A stretch of 64,000 nucleotides of DNA from Phosphoribacter sp037045055 (GTDB taxonomy: Bacteria > Actinomycetota > Actinomycetes > Actinomycetales > Dermatophilaceae), in assembly GCA_037045055.1 (NCBI GenBank), contig JBAOHJ010000001.1:744001-808000 (forward strand), given 5' to 3'. Position numbers and translations under genes: made by a program. Below the pieces are notes generated by a model that made no database searches, was not told where the DNA came from, and saw only the letters and a program-made list of their open reading frames with translations. Within the stretch, counting starts at the first letter, position 1. Each line of letters begins with the position of its first letter. Below are positions 16,698 through 25,053 of this stretch, piece after piece.

Positions 16698-17365
16698 CGC
16701 CGGCCCGTCGTCGCCCCGACGCTGCCGGTCGCCGGGCGCTGGCCCTCTATCGAGGCTTGCCCGGCTCCGCTCGCGCGCATGTCGTCGTCCGCTGGTGGAC
16801 CGCGCCTTTCCCGGCCGTCGAGGCAGCCCTCCCGCGCAGCGGCCGAATCCTGGAGATCGGCTGCGGGCACGGGCTTTTCGCCGCGTATGCCGCGCAGGCG
16901 GCGCCGGGCCGCGAGGTGCTGGGCACGGACGTCGACGAGGCCAAGATCGCGTTGGCCCGCTCGGCGGCCCGGGCGATGGCGCCGCGTCTGCGGTTCGCAC
17001 CCGCCGTGTCCGGGGCGGTCCCGGCGGGCCCGTGGGACGCCGTCGCGATCCTCGACGTGCTCTACCTGCTGCCGGCCGAGGCGCAGCACGACCTGCTGCT
17101 CGCGTGCGTCGCACAGCTGGCCCCCGGAGGGGTCCTGCTGCTCAAGGAGATGTCCTGCACCCCGGCCTGGAAGGCTCGGTGGAACCGACTGCAGGAGACC
17201 CTGGCGGTCAAGGTGCTGCGCATCACCGCAGGGCACGACTTCGATTTCGTCCCGACCGAGCTGGTCTGTCGGTGGCTCGCCGACGCCGGCCTGGCCGTGA
17301 CCGTCCACCCGCTCGACCGGGCCCGGCTGCACCCGCACCAGCTCGTGGTGGCGCGGCGACCCTGA
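16694..17365 (+). CDS. Class I SAM-dependent methyltransferase
   Basis: 223 residues from the GTG at 16694, which overlaps the deacetylase stop (GTGA). Motif I LEIGCGHGLFAAYAA lies near 50-64 and is followed by an acidic VLGTDVDEAKI motif, DAVAILDVLYLLP and LAPGGVLLLKEM, the usual order for this fold. Acceptor unknown. As the last gene of the glycosyltransferase operon it may methylate the sugar or the lipid carrier product, which is inference from position only. It converges on tesB with 18 bp between the stops. Confidence 0.85.
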   Translation: MTPARRRPDAAGRRALALYRGLPGSARAHVVVRWWTAPFPAVEAALPRSGRILEIGCGHGLFAAYAAQAAPGREVLGTDVDEAKIALARSAARAMAPRLRFAPAVSGAVPAGPWDAVAILDVLYLLPAEAQHDLLLACVAQLAPGGVLLLKEMSCTPAWKARWNRLQETLAVKVLRITAGHDFDFVPTELVCRWLADAGLAVTVHPLDRARLHPHQLVVARRP

Positions 17366-17383
17366 CCGGGCCGGGCCGAGTCC

Positions 17384-18322
17384 CTACTCCTTGAGACGCA
17401 GCATCCCCTCCTGCGCGACAGTCGCCAGCAGTCGGCCCTGCCGGTCGTACATGTGCCCGATCCCCAAGCCCCTGCCCCCGGACGCGGAGGGGCTGTGGCC
17501 GCTGTGCAGGACCCACCCGTCGGCTCGTCCGGACCGGTGGAACCACATCGAGTGGTCCAGGCTGGCCTGGCGCAACCGAGGGTCGCCCCAGTGCAGGCCA
17601 TGGCCCCGCAGCACCGGTTCGAGGATGGAGTAGTCCGAGGCGTAGGCGAGGAACGCGGCGTGCACCAGCGGGTCGTCGGGCAGCGGTCGCACCGAGCGCA
17701 CCCACACCCCTTGGTCGACGGAACGCTCGGGCCCGGGGCCGGCATACAGGGTGCCCTGGACGTGTCGCATCTCGATGGGTCCGTCGAGGACGCACACCAG
17801 GGCGTACGGCCCGGGCACCCCGGCCAGCGCCTCGGCCACGTTCGGCACGTCGCGAGGGTCCGGTGCGGCCGGCATCGGCGTCTGGTGTTCCACGCCGGAG
17901 GCCGCCGTCTGGAACGAGACGTTCATCGTCGCCAACACTCTCCCGCGCTGGACCGCGAGCACCTGGCGGGTCGAGAACGACCGCCCCTCGCCCAGGGCCT
18001 CGACGACGTAGTGGACGGGGTCGGTGTCGGCACCCCCGGCAAGGAAGGTCGCATGGATCGAGTGAACCTGCCGGCCGCGCACGACGGTGCGGCCGGCGGC
18101 AACGATGCCTTGGGCGAGCAGCTGGCCGCCGAAAGTCCGCTGGTAGCGCTGCTTCTGGCTACCCCCGACGAACACCCGCGCGGTCTGCTCGGGCAGCTCG
18201 ACCTGGGGATTGGCCGGCTCGCAGGTCAACGCGGCTCGGACCAGCCCGACCTCGGCGACCTCGAGGATGTCCAGCAGGTCGCCCACGTGGTACTCGCCGA
18301 GGGGGTATGCCGTCTCACTCAC
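17384..18322 (-). CDS. tesB: Acyl-CoA thioesterase II (TesB family)
   Basis: 312 residues from the GTG at 18322. A TAGGCT hexamer 7 nt upstream supports that start over longer frames. It is a double-hotdog thioesterase: first half with RVFVGGSQKQRYQRTFGGQLLAQG and HSIHATFLAGG, second half with ASDYSILEPVLRGHG and SLDHSMWFHR, ending LLATVAQEGMLRLK. TesB enzymes hydrolyse medium- and long-chain acyl-CoA to free acid and CoA. Monocistronic by position: a strong hairpin separates it from gatB upstream. The GTATGCCG octamer at 18305 occurs near its start and is read as Ala-Tyr. Confidence 0.93.
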   Translation of the reverse strand: MSETAYPLGEYHVGDLLDILEVAEVGLVRAALTCEPANPQVELPEQTARVFVGGSQKQRYQRTFGGQLLAQGIVAAGRTVVRGRQVHSIHATFLAGGADTDPVHYVVEALGEGRSFSTRQVLAVQRGRVLATMNVSFQTAASGVEHQTPMPAAPDPRDVPNVAEALAGVPGPYALVCVLDGPIEMRHVQGTLYAGPGPERSVDQGVWVRSVRPLPDDPLVHAAFLAYASDYSILEPVLRGHGLHWGDPRLRQASLDHSMWFHRSGRADGWVLHSGHSPSASGGRGLGIGHMYDRQGRLLATVAQEGMLRLKE

Positions 18323-18329
18323 GACCGCG

Positions 18330-18335
18330 AGCCTA
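18330..18335 (-). promoter_or_regulatory. Putative -10 element of leaderless tesB
   Basis: TAGGCT on the minus strand, 7 nt before the GTG start. Confidence 0.45.
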
Positions 18336-18385
18336 GGGCGCGCCGCCGGCCCCGCGCGGCGGCAGCGGCCCGGGTCGGTGCCTGC

Positions 18386-18444
18386 GGTGTGGGGGAGCTC
18401 TGCATTGCCCGCCGCTGGCGGGCAATGCAGAGCTCCCCCACACC
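18386..18444. terminator. Perfect 28-bp inverted repeat with a 3-nt loop between gatB and tesB
   Basis: Arms 18386-18413 and 18417-18444 are exact reverse complements; the loop is GCT. Each arm contains a GAGCTC site and a less GC-rich core (TCTGCATTGCCC). There is no T-run on either side, so it is not a classic intrinsic terminator. Actinobacteria often end transcripts at such long stems, and its position just after gatB on the minus strand fits that job. The perfect symmetry could also mark a protein site or a recent insertion. Confidence 0.6.
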
Positions 18445-18511
18445 AGACCTCCCCCGAAGGGAGAGTGCCGCATATCGGGCGCAACGGCCCGTCGCCGAGC
18501 TACGGTCGGGC

Positions 18512-18543
18512 CAGCCGGTCAGCCGGTCAGCCGGTCAGCCGAT
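18512..18543. repeat. Tandem 8-bp repeat overlapping the gatB stop codon
   Basis: Three exact CAGCCGGT units (18512-18535) and a fourth with one change (18536-18543). The gatB TGA at 18535-18537 is formed by the repeat itself, so repeat slippage could rebuild or shift the stop. Confidence 0.8.
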
Positions 18544-20034
18544 CAGTCGCTGCAACAGCAGTTCGCGCACCGTGGCGGCGTCGGCCTGGCCTCTCATGGC
18601 CTTCATCACCTGCCCGATGAGCGCTCCGACGGCGGCATGCTTGCCCTCGCGGACCTTCTGCGCGACGTCGGCGTTCGCCACGATGACCGCCTCCACCGCC
18701 TCGGTCAGCGCTCGGTCGTCGCTCACCACGGCCAGGCCTCGCGCGTCGGCCACCTGGCTGGGCGTGCCCTCACCGGCGAGGACGCCATCGAGGACCTGCC
18801 GGGCCATCGCGTCGGTCAGCCGGCCGGAGCGGACCAACCCGTCCAGCTCGGCCACCCCCAGCGGCGACAGGCCCAGGTCCTCCAGCGCAACACCCTGGGC
18901 GTTGGCGCGCCGGGCCACCTCGCCCGACCACCACTTGCGGGCCGCCGCCGGTGTCGCTCCCGCCGCGACCGTGGCCTCGACGAGCTCGACCGCACCGGCA
19001 TTGACGACGTCGCGCATCTCCAGGTCGGCGAATCCCCACTCGCCCTGCAACCGCCGGCGGCGCGCGGCCGGCGGCTCGGGCACGGTGGCGCGCAGCGCCT
19101 CGACGGCCTCGGCGCTCGGAGCGACCGGCACGAGGTCGGGCTCGGGGAAGTAGCGGTAGTCCTCGGCGTCGGACTTCACCCGCCCCGAGGTCGTCACCGC
19201 GGTGTCCTCGTGCCAGTGGCGGGTCTCCTGCAGGACCTCCCCGCCGGCGGCCAGGACGGCGGCATGCCTGGTCATCTCGTAGCGCACCGCGCGCTCGATG
19301 GAGCGCAGCGAGTTCACGTTCTTGGTCTCCGTGCGGGTGCCGAAAACCGTGGCGCCCCTGGGCATGAGCGAGACGTTGGCGTCGCACCGCAGCGACCCCT
19401 GCTCCATCTTGACGTCCGAAACGCCCAACGCCCGCAGCAGGTCGCGCAGCGCGGTGACGTACGCCCGGGCGATCTGCGGGGCCCGCTCACCGGTGCCGGT
19501 CATCGGTTTGGTGACGATCTCGATGAGCGGGATGCCGGCCCGGTTGTAGTCGACCAGGGAGTAGTCGGCTCCATGGATGCGTCCGGTCGCGCCGCCGACA
19601 TGCAGCGACTTGCCGGTGTCCTCCTCCATGTGGGCGCGTTCGATGAGCACCCGATAGGTCGACCCGTCCTCCAGGTCGACGTCGAGCCAGCCGTCGTGGG
19701 CGATCGGCTCGTCGTACTGGCTGGTCTGGAAGTTCTTCGGCATGTCCGGGTAGAAGTAGTTCTTCCGGGCGAACCGCGACCACGGCGCGATCTGGCAGTG
19801 CAGCGCCAGGCCGATCCGGATCGCACCCTCGACGCCCTTCTCGTTGACCACCGGCAGCGACCCCGGCAGTCCCAGGCACACCGGGCAGACCTGAGTGTTG
19901 GGCTCGGCGCCGAACGTGGTCGGGCACCCGCAGAACATCTTCGTCTCGGTGCCGAGCTCGACATGGACCTCCAGCCCGAGCACCGGCTCGTATGCCGCGA
20001 CGGTCCGTTCGTAGCTGATCACCTCGTCGGCCAT
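18535..20034 (-). CDS. gatB: Asp-tRNA(Asn)/Glu-tRNA(Gln) amidotransferase subunit GatB
   Basis: 499 residues. The N-terminal kinase-like domain starts YEPVLGLEVHVEL and has the zinc-site cysteines in MFCGCPTTFG and VCPVCLGLPG, then RKNYFYPDMPKNFQTSQYD, MEEDTGKSLH and VDYNRAGIPLIEI. The C-terminal YqeY-like tail ends with RELLLQRLIG. GatB phosphorylates the mischarged Glu- or Asp-tRNA so that GatA-derived ammonia can convert it to Gln or Asn. The start overlaps the gatA end by 16 bp, so the two are coupled. The 3' end runs into an 8-bp tandem repeat. Confidence 0.97.
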   Translation of the reverse strand: MADEVISYERTVAAYEPVLGLEVHVELGTETKMFCGCPTTFGAEPNTQVCPVCLGLPGSLPVVNEKGVEGAIRIGLALHCQIAPWSRFARKNYFYPDMPKNFQTSQYDEPIAHDGWLDVDLEDGSTYRVLIERAHMEEDTGKSLHVGGATGRIHGADYSLVDYNRAGIPLIEIVTKPMTGTGERAPQIARAYVTALRDLLRALGVSDVKMEQGSLRCDANVSLMPRGATVFGTRTETKNVNSLRSIERAVRYEMTRHAAVLAAGGEVLQETRHWHEDTAVTTSGRVKSDAEDYRYFPEPDLVPVAPSAEAVEALRATVPEPPAARRRRLQGEWGFADLEMRDVVNAGAVELVEATVAAGATPAAARKWWSGEVARRANAQGVALEDLGLSPLGVAELDGLVRSGRLTDAMARQVLDGVLAGEGTPSQVADARGLAVVSDDRALTEAVEAVIVANADVAQKVREGKHAAVGALIGQVMKAMRGQADAATVRELLLQRLIG

Positions 20035-21554
20035 CTCGGCCCTCCTTCGTCGCCCAGGGCGGGGGCCCGGTCCAACAACGGCCCACCCCAGCGGGCCAGC
20101 AGCTCCCGCTCCAGCGCCGCGCCCACGGCATACAGGCGCTCGTCGGCGGTCGCGGGGGCGAGGATCTGGATGCCGGTCGGCAGACCGTCCTCGTCGGCCA
20201 GACCGCTGGGCAGCGACATGCCCGGGATACCGGCCAGGTTGGCCGGGATCGTCGCGACGTCGTTGAGGTACATCGCGATGGGGTCGGCCAGCTTCTCGCC
20301 GATCCGGAACGCCGTCGTCGGAGCGGTCGGCGAGAGCAGGACGTCGGCGGACTCGAACGCCCGGGCGAAGTCGTCGGCGATCAGGCGGCGGACCTTCTGG
20401 GCCTGGCCGTAGTAGGCGTCGTAGTAGCCGGACGAGAGGGCATAGGTGCCCAGGATGATCCTGCGCTTGACCTCGGCACCGAACCCGGCCGCCCGGGTCG
20501 CCGCCATGACCTGCTCGGCGCTCGGATACTCGACGCCCTCGGGCAGCACCCGCAGCCCGTAACGCATGGCGTCGAACCTCGCGAGATTCGAGCACGCCTC
20601 GCTCGGCATGACGAGGTAGTACGCCGCGAGGGCGTAGCGGAAACTCGGGCAGTCGACTTCGACGACCTGCGCGCCGGCGCCGACGAGCAGGTCGACCGCG
20701 TCGTCGAAGCGAGCCTGCACCCCCGGCTGGTAGCCCTCGCCGGTGAGCTGGCGCACCACCCCGATCCGCGTGCCGGACACCTCGGCACGCCGGGCCGCCT
20801 CGACCACCGGCGGCACCGCGGCGGCGATCGAGGTCGAGTCGCGCGGGTCGTGCCCGCCGATGACCGCATGCAGCAGCGCGGTGTCCAGCACGGTGCGCGC
20901 GCAGGGGCCGGGCTGGTCCAGGCTGGAGGCCAGGGCGACCAGGCCGTAGCGGGACACCCCGCCGTAGGTCGGCTTGGTGCCGACCGTGCCGGTGACCGCG
21001 GCCGGCTGGCGGATCGACCCGCCCGTGTCGGAGCCGATGGCCAGCGGGGCCTGGAACGAGGCGAGCACCGCGCTGGACCCACCGCCCGAGCCCCCGGGGA
21101 TACGCTCCAGGTCCCAGGGATTGCGGCTCGGGCCGTACGCCGAGTGCTCGGTGGAGGAGCCCATCGCGAACTCGTCCATGTTGGTCTTGCCCAGGATCGG
21201 CAGGCCCGCCGCCTTGAGCCGGCTCACCACGGTGGCGTCGTAGGGCGGCACCCAGCCCTCGAGGATCCTGCTGCCGCACGTGGTGGGCAGCCCGGTGGTG
21301 GTCAGCACATCCTTGACGGCGACCGGGACGCCGGCGAGGACCGGCAGGTCCTCGCCGGCGGCCCGTCGGGTGTCCACGTCCCGGGCCTGCGCCAGGGCGC
21401 CGTCGGCGTCGACGTACAGGTAGGAGTGCACGACGGCGTCCACCGCGGCGGTGCGGTCCAGGTGCGCGCGGGTCACCTCGACGGCGCTGATCTGCTTGCG
21501 CCCCAAGGCCTGGGCTAGCTCGGCGGCGCTCCAGCGCGTGAGGTCCTCGGTCAC
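20019..21554 (-). CDS. gatA: Asp-tRNA(Asn)/Glu-tRNA(Gln) amidotransferase subunit GatA
   Basis: 511 residues. The amidase-signature catalytic triad is intact: Lys81 in VAVKDVL, cis-Ser156 in PGGSGGGSSA, and nucleophile Ser180 in SDTGGSIRQPA. GatA hydrolyses glutamine and passes ammonia to GatB. Order gatC, gatA, gatB on the minus strand; gatC ends 97 bp upstream and gatB overlaps by 16 bp. The gap between gatC and gatA carries one CGGCATAC octamer. Confidence 0.97.
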   Translation of the reverse strand: MTEDLTRWSAAELAQALGRKQISAVEVTRAHLDRTAAVDAVVHSYLYVDADGALAQARDVDTRRAAGEDLPVLAGVPVAVKDVLTTTGLPTTCGSRILEGWVPPYDATVVSRLKAAGLPILGKTNMDEFAMGSSTEHSAYGPSRNPWDLERIPGGSGGGSSAVLASFQAPLAIGSDTGGSIRQPAAVTGTVGTKPTYGGVSRYGLVALASSLDQPGPCARTVLDTALLHAVIGGHDPRDSTSIAAAVPPVVEAARRAEVSGTRIGVVRQLTGEGYQPGVQARFDDAVDLLVGAGAQVVEVDCPSFRYALAAYYLVMPSEACSNLARFDAMRYGLRVLPEGVEYPSAEQVMAATRAAGFGAEVKRRIILGTYALSSGYYDAYYGQAQKVRRLIADDFARAFESADVLLSPTAPTTAFRIGEKLADPIAMYLNDVATIPANLAGIPGMSLPSGLADEDGLPTGIQILAPATADERLYAVGAALERELLARWGGPLLDRAPALGDEGGPRWPTR

Positions 21555-21651
21555 GGGTGCGTCCTGTCGGGGGGTGGTGCCGGCCGGTGGGTGGCTGCCG
21601 ACCTGGGTTGCGGGGGTGTGCCGAGCGCGAGGCGCGCGAGCGGCATACGGG

Positions 21652-21948
21652 TCAGTCCTCGTCGAGGATTCGCGGCACCGCGAAACGCTGCTGTCGGGCC
21701 TGCGGCGCCGCGGCCAGGGCCTGCTCGGCGGTGAGTCCCGGGGCGACGACGTCGGGGCGTGCCACGTTGACCAAGGGCATGGGGTGGGACATCGGCGCCA
21801 CCGCGTCGGTCGGGGCCTGCTGGACCTGGGCGACCGCGTCGAGGATCACCGACAGCTCGCCGAGCATCCGGTCGAGCTCGGCCTCGGTGAGCTCGACCCG
21901 GGCCAGTCGGGCCAGGTGGGCCACGTCGTCGCGGGACAGGGTGGACAT
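21652..21948 (-). CDS. gatC: Asp-tRNA(Asn)/Glu-tRNA(Gln) amidotransferase subunit GatC
   Basis: 98 residues beginning MSTLSRDDVAHLARLARVEL, the standard GatC N-terminus, and ending in the conserved tail FAVPRILDED. GatC wraps around the GatA-GatB interface and stabilises the complex. TAGACT lies 7 nt before the ATG at 21948, so the gatCAB transcript is probably leaderless at this end. Confidence 0.96.
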   Translation of the reverse strand: MSTLSRDDVAHLARLARVELTEAELDRMLGELSVILDAVAQVQQAPTDAVAPMSHPMPLVNVARPDVVAPGLTAEQALAAAPQARQQRFAVPRILDED

Positions 21949-21955
21949 GCCCGCC

Positions 21956-21961
21956 AGTCTA
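21956..21961 (-). promoter_or_regulatory. Putative -10 element of the gatCAB operon
   Basis: TAGACT on the minus strand, 7 nt before the gatC ATG. It overlaps the last codons of the small membrane-protein gene upstream. Confidence 0.45.
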
Positions 21962-22396
21962 GGGGGACGCGGCAGGCACGCCGGCGCGCCCGGCCACCGA
22001 GAGCGCCTCGGGACGCCCGGAACAGCGCGAGCCCGTCGGCGCGATCCAGCAGCGCCCGGGTCTGGGGATCGCTGCCAGCAGCGACAGGGCCCGCAGCACC
22101 GAGGAATGCGCCGCCGGGAGCTGGTCGATATCGGCCAGGCGCAGGGGCCGGCCACGCCAGTTCGCCAGGGCGACCCTGGCCCGGGCGAAGCCGACGACGT
22201 TCTCCAGGTCGCCGACGACCACGCCGATACCCTCGGTGTTGTCCGGCCGCCCGGCGACCCGGACCGGGAAGGCCCGCACCTCCGACCACGGGATGCGCAG
22301 GTCCGCAGTGCATAGCGCGGCCGGCGTGAGATGCAGGTATGCCGCGCGGCGGCCCCAGCGCAGCAGGCGCCACCAGAGCACGCCCGCGGCGATCAT
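21959..22396 (-). CDS. Small PH-like membrane-associated protein, uncharacterised; 3' part may be frameshifted
   Basis: 145 residues from the ATG at 22396. It starts with a short hydrophobic stretch (MIAAGVLWWRLLRW), followed by LHLTPAALCTADLRIPWSEV, a beta pattern typical of bacterial PH-like domains after a membrane segment. In-frame hydrophobic sequence (RWPALTVWGAL) continues upstream of the ATG without a usable start codon, so the true beginning may be missed. After about residue 108 this frame becomes proline/arginine-rich, while the next frame reads TRALLDRADGLALFRAS, which looks more protein-like. A one-base frameshift near 22060 is possible. No function assigned. Confidence 0.45.
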   Translation of the reverse strand: MIAAGVLWWRLLRWGRRAAYLHLTPAALCTADLRIPWSEVRAFPVRVAGRPDNTEGIGVVVGDLENVVGFARARVALANWRGRPLRLADIDQLPAAHSSVLRALSLLAAIPRPGRCWIAPTGSRCSGRPEALSVAGRAGVPAASP

Positions 22397-22612
22397 GAGA
22401 GCGCCCCAGACGGTCAGCGCAGGCCACCGGACCCGGTCCAGGTCGGCCGATCCTGCGTGTCCATCCAGCCGCCTCTCGTGAACGCCGGCCGTCGCCGGAC
22501 GGCACGCCTCACCAGTCTGACGGGTCCGCGGCGGTCACGGATCCCGGCGCGACTGCCTCTTCGGTTGCCGGTGCGGTGGTTCGGCGTCGGAGCCGGCCCG
22601 AGCGTGCTCGCG

Positions 22613-24847
22613 TCACGGAGCGGACCCGCCGTCGGGCTGCGGCGTCCCGGTCGCCAGCAACCGCTCGAACCCGGCCTCGTCGAGGACCGGCACGCCGAGC
22701 TCGCGGGCCTTGTCCTGCTTCGACCCCGCCCCCGGGCCGACGACGACGTAGTCGGTGCGGCGCGACACCGAGCCGGCCGCCTTGCCGCCTCGGGCGAGGA
22801 TGGCCTCCTTGGCCCCGTCACGGGTGAAGCGCTCCAGCGACCCGGTGACCACGACGGTCAGCCCGGCCAGCGTCGGCTCGACGGCCGGGTCGAGCTCGTC
22901 GGTCATCGACACGCCCGCGGCCGCCCAGGCGTCGACGATCTCGCAGTGCCACGGCCCCTCGGGCCCGTCGAACCATTCGCGCACCGAGGCCGCGATGACC
23001 GGCCCTACGCCCTCGACGGCTGCCAACTCCTGCTCGGAGGCCGCGCGGACGGCCGCGATCGCCCGGAAGTGCGCCGCCAGGGCCCGGGCCGCGGTCGGAC
23101 CCACGTGGCGGATCGACAGCGCGACGAGCACCCGCCACAGCGGTCGGCTCTTGGCCCGCTCCAGCTCGGCGAACAGCACGTCGGTGGTCGCCCGTGGTTT
23201 GGACGGGGTCTTCGCCGTCGGCTTGGTCCAGAAGTACAGCTCCTGCGCCGGCGGGCCGGGCACACCCGCCACCTTGCGTTCGCGCCACACCCGCACCTGG
23301 GCCAGGGCCTCGGGCGTCACGTCGAACAGACCGGCCTCGCTGGTCAGCACCGGTGTCTGCCGCTGCTGCTGCGCCCCTGCGGGCCGGGCGAACTCCGGGT
23401 CGGTGAGCGCGACCGCCGCCTCCCACCCGAGCGCCTCGACGTCCAGCGCCCCTCGCGAGGCCAGCGCGAAGACCCGCTCGCGCAGTTGGGCCGGACACGA
23501 CCGGGCGTTGGGGCAGCGGATGTCCTTGTCGCCCTCCTTCTCGTAGGCCAACGTGGTGCCGCAGGAGGGGCACGAGCCGGGCATGACCCAGGGCACGGCG
23601 TCCGGGGGTCGCCGGGCGACCACCGGCCCGACGATCTCGGGGATGACGTCACCGGCCTTGCGCAGGACCACGGTGTCGCCGACCCGGACGTCCTTGCGGG
23701 CGACCTCCCAGGCGTTGTGCAGGGTGGCGTTCTCGACCGTGGACCCGCTGACGACCACCGGGTCCATGACCCCGAACGGGGTGACCCGCCCGGTGCGCCC
23801 CACGTTGACCCGGATGGCCACCAGCCGGGTGTTGACCTCCTCGGGGGGGTACTTGTAGGCGATCGCCCAGCGCGGCGCCCGCGAGGTCGCGCCGAGGGCC
23901 CGCTGCACGGCGACCTCGTCGACCTTGACGACTACCCCGTCGATCTCGTGCTCGACCGCGTGCCGGTGCTCGCCGACGAAGTCGACCCGCTCCTGCACCG
24001 CCGCCACCGAGTCCACGACGAGCACGTGCGCCGAGGTGGGCAACCCCCAATCGGCCAGCGCGTCATACGCCTGGCTCTGTCGGGTGACGTCGAAACCGCG
24101 CCGCGCCCCCACCCCGTGCACGATCATCCGCAACGGGCGGCTGGCCGTGACCCGGGGGTCCTTCTGGCGCAGCGACCCGGCGGCGGCGTTGCGCGGGTTG
24201 GCGAACGGCGCCCGGCCGGCCTCGACGAGGGCGGCGTTGAGGTCGGCGAACGCCGCGGTCGGGAAGAACACCTCGCCGCGGACCTCCACCAACTCCGGGG
24301 GACCCGAGCCGGCCAGCCGGGTGGGGATGCCCGAGATGGTGCGGACGTTGAGCGTGACGTCCTCGCCGGTGACCCCGTCGCCACGGGTCAAGGCCCGCAC
24401 CAGCCGGCCGTGCTCGTAGAGGAGGTTGACGGCCAGGCCGTCGATCTTCGGCTCGGTGAGGAAGTGGTGGTCCGCCCCGGCCTCGCGGGTCACCCGGGCC
24501 GCCCACGCCGCCAGCTCCGCGGGGGTGAAGGCGTTGTCGAGGCTGAGCATGCGCTCGACGTGGTCGACGGCCCGGAAGTCCGTGGAGAACACGGCCGAGC
24601 CGACCTGCTGGGTGGGGCTGTCGGGCGTCCGCAGCCCGGGATGGTCCTGCTCCAGCTCGCTCAGGCGGCGCACCAGCGCGTCGTACTCGCCGTCGCTGAT
24701 CGTCGGCGCGTCCTGCACGTGGTAGGCGAACTGATGGCTGCGCACCGTCTCGGCGAGCTCGGTCCACTCGTGCCTGGCCTGCGTGGGCACGTCCGCGGGC
24801 GGGTCGGGCTGCCGAGCCGGTATGCCGCTCGCGCCGAGGGTCGTCAC
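22613..24847 (-). CDS. ligA: NAD-dependent DNA ligase LigA
   Basis: 744 residues from the GTG at 24847. In-frame upstream sequence is low-complexity and a CAGGAT hexamer sits 6 nt before this GTG. Domains: Ia NAD-binding (about 25-90), adenylation with catalytic Lys134 in EPKIDG and GEVFF, OB fold with RTGRVTPFGVMDP, zinc finger with cysteines in CPSCGTTL and RCPNARSCPAQ, HhH region, and a C-terminal BRCT domain starting TLAGLTVVVTG. Between zinc finger and HhH it has the actinobacterial form SRPLWRVLVALSIRHVG, plus an extra Lys/Pro/Thr-rich stretch. It seals nicks in replication and repair. Confidence 0.97.
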   Translation of the reverse strand: MTTLGASGIPARQPDPPADVPTQARHEWTELAETVRSHQFAYHVQDAPTISDGEYDALVRRLSELEQDHPGLRTPDSPTQQVGSAVFSTDFRAVDHVERMLSLDNAFTPAELAAWAARVTREAGADHHFLTEPKIDGLAVNLLYEHGRLVRALTRGDGVTGEDVTLNVRTISGIPTRLAGSGPPELVEVRGEVFFPTAAFADLNAALVEAGRAPFANPRNAAAGSLRQKDPRVTASRPLRMIVHGVGARRGFDVTRQSQAYDALADWGLPTSAHVLVVDSVAAVQERVDFVGEHRHAVEHEIDGVVVKVDEVAVQRALGATSRAPRWAIAYKYPPEEVNTRLVAIRVNVGRTGRVTPFGVMDPVVVSGSTVENATLHNAWEVARKDVRVGDTVVLRKAGDVIPEIVGPVVARRPPDAVPWVMPGSCPSCGTTLAYEKEGDKDIRCPNARSCPAQLRERVFALASRGALDVEALGWEAAVALTDPEFARPAGAQQQRQTPVLTSEAGLFDVTPEALAQVRVWRERKVAGVPGPPAQELYFWTKPTAKTPSKPRATTDVLFAELERAKSRPLWRVLVALSIRHVGPTAARALAAHFRAIAAVRAASEQELAAVEGVGPVIAASVREWFDGPEGPWHCEIVDAWAAAGVSMTDELDPAVEPTLAGLTVVVTGSLERFTRDGAKEAILARGGKAAGSVSRRTDYVVVGPGAGSKQDKARELGVPVLDEAGFERLLATGTPQPDGGSAP

Positions 24848-24853
24848 GGCCCC

Positions 24854-24859
24854 ATCCTG
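24854..24859 (-). promoter_or_regulatory. Putative -10 element of ligA
   Basis: CAGGAT on the minus strand, 6 nt before the ligA GTG. Weaker match than the TAGGNT elements. Confidence 0.3.
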
Positions 24860-25053
24860 CCCCACCGGACCGCCAGGCCCACCGGCTCGCCAAGCGCCCC
24901 CGCCCGGGGTCGACATGGGCACGCCGGCGCGCCGTGCCGGGTCCCGGGCCGCCCCATGCGTCAGGATTTGGCGAGATGTGCCTGCCTCCCGGACACTTGA
25001 CGAAACAATCGCTGCCGCCACCGCCCCAGGGCTGGGGACAAGGGGGATCCCGG

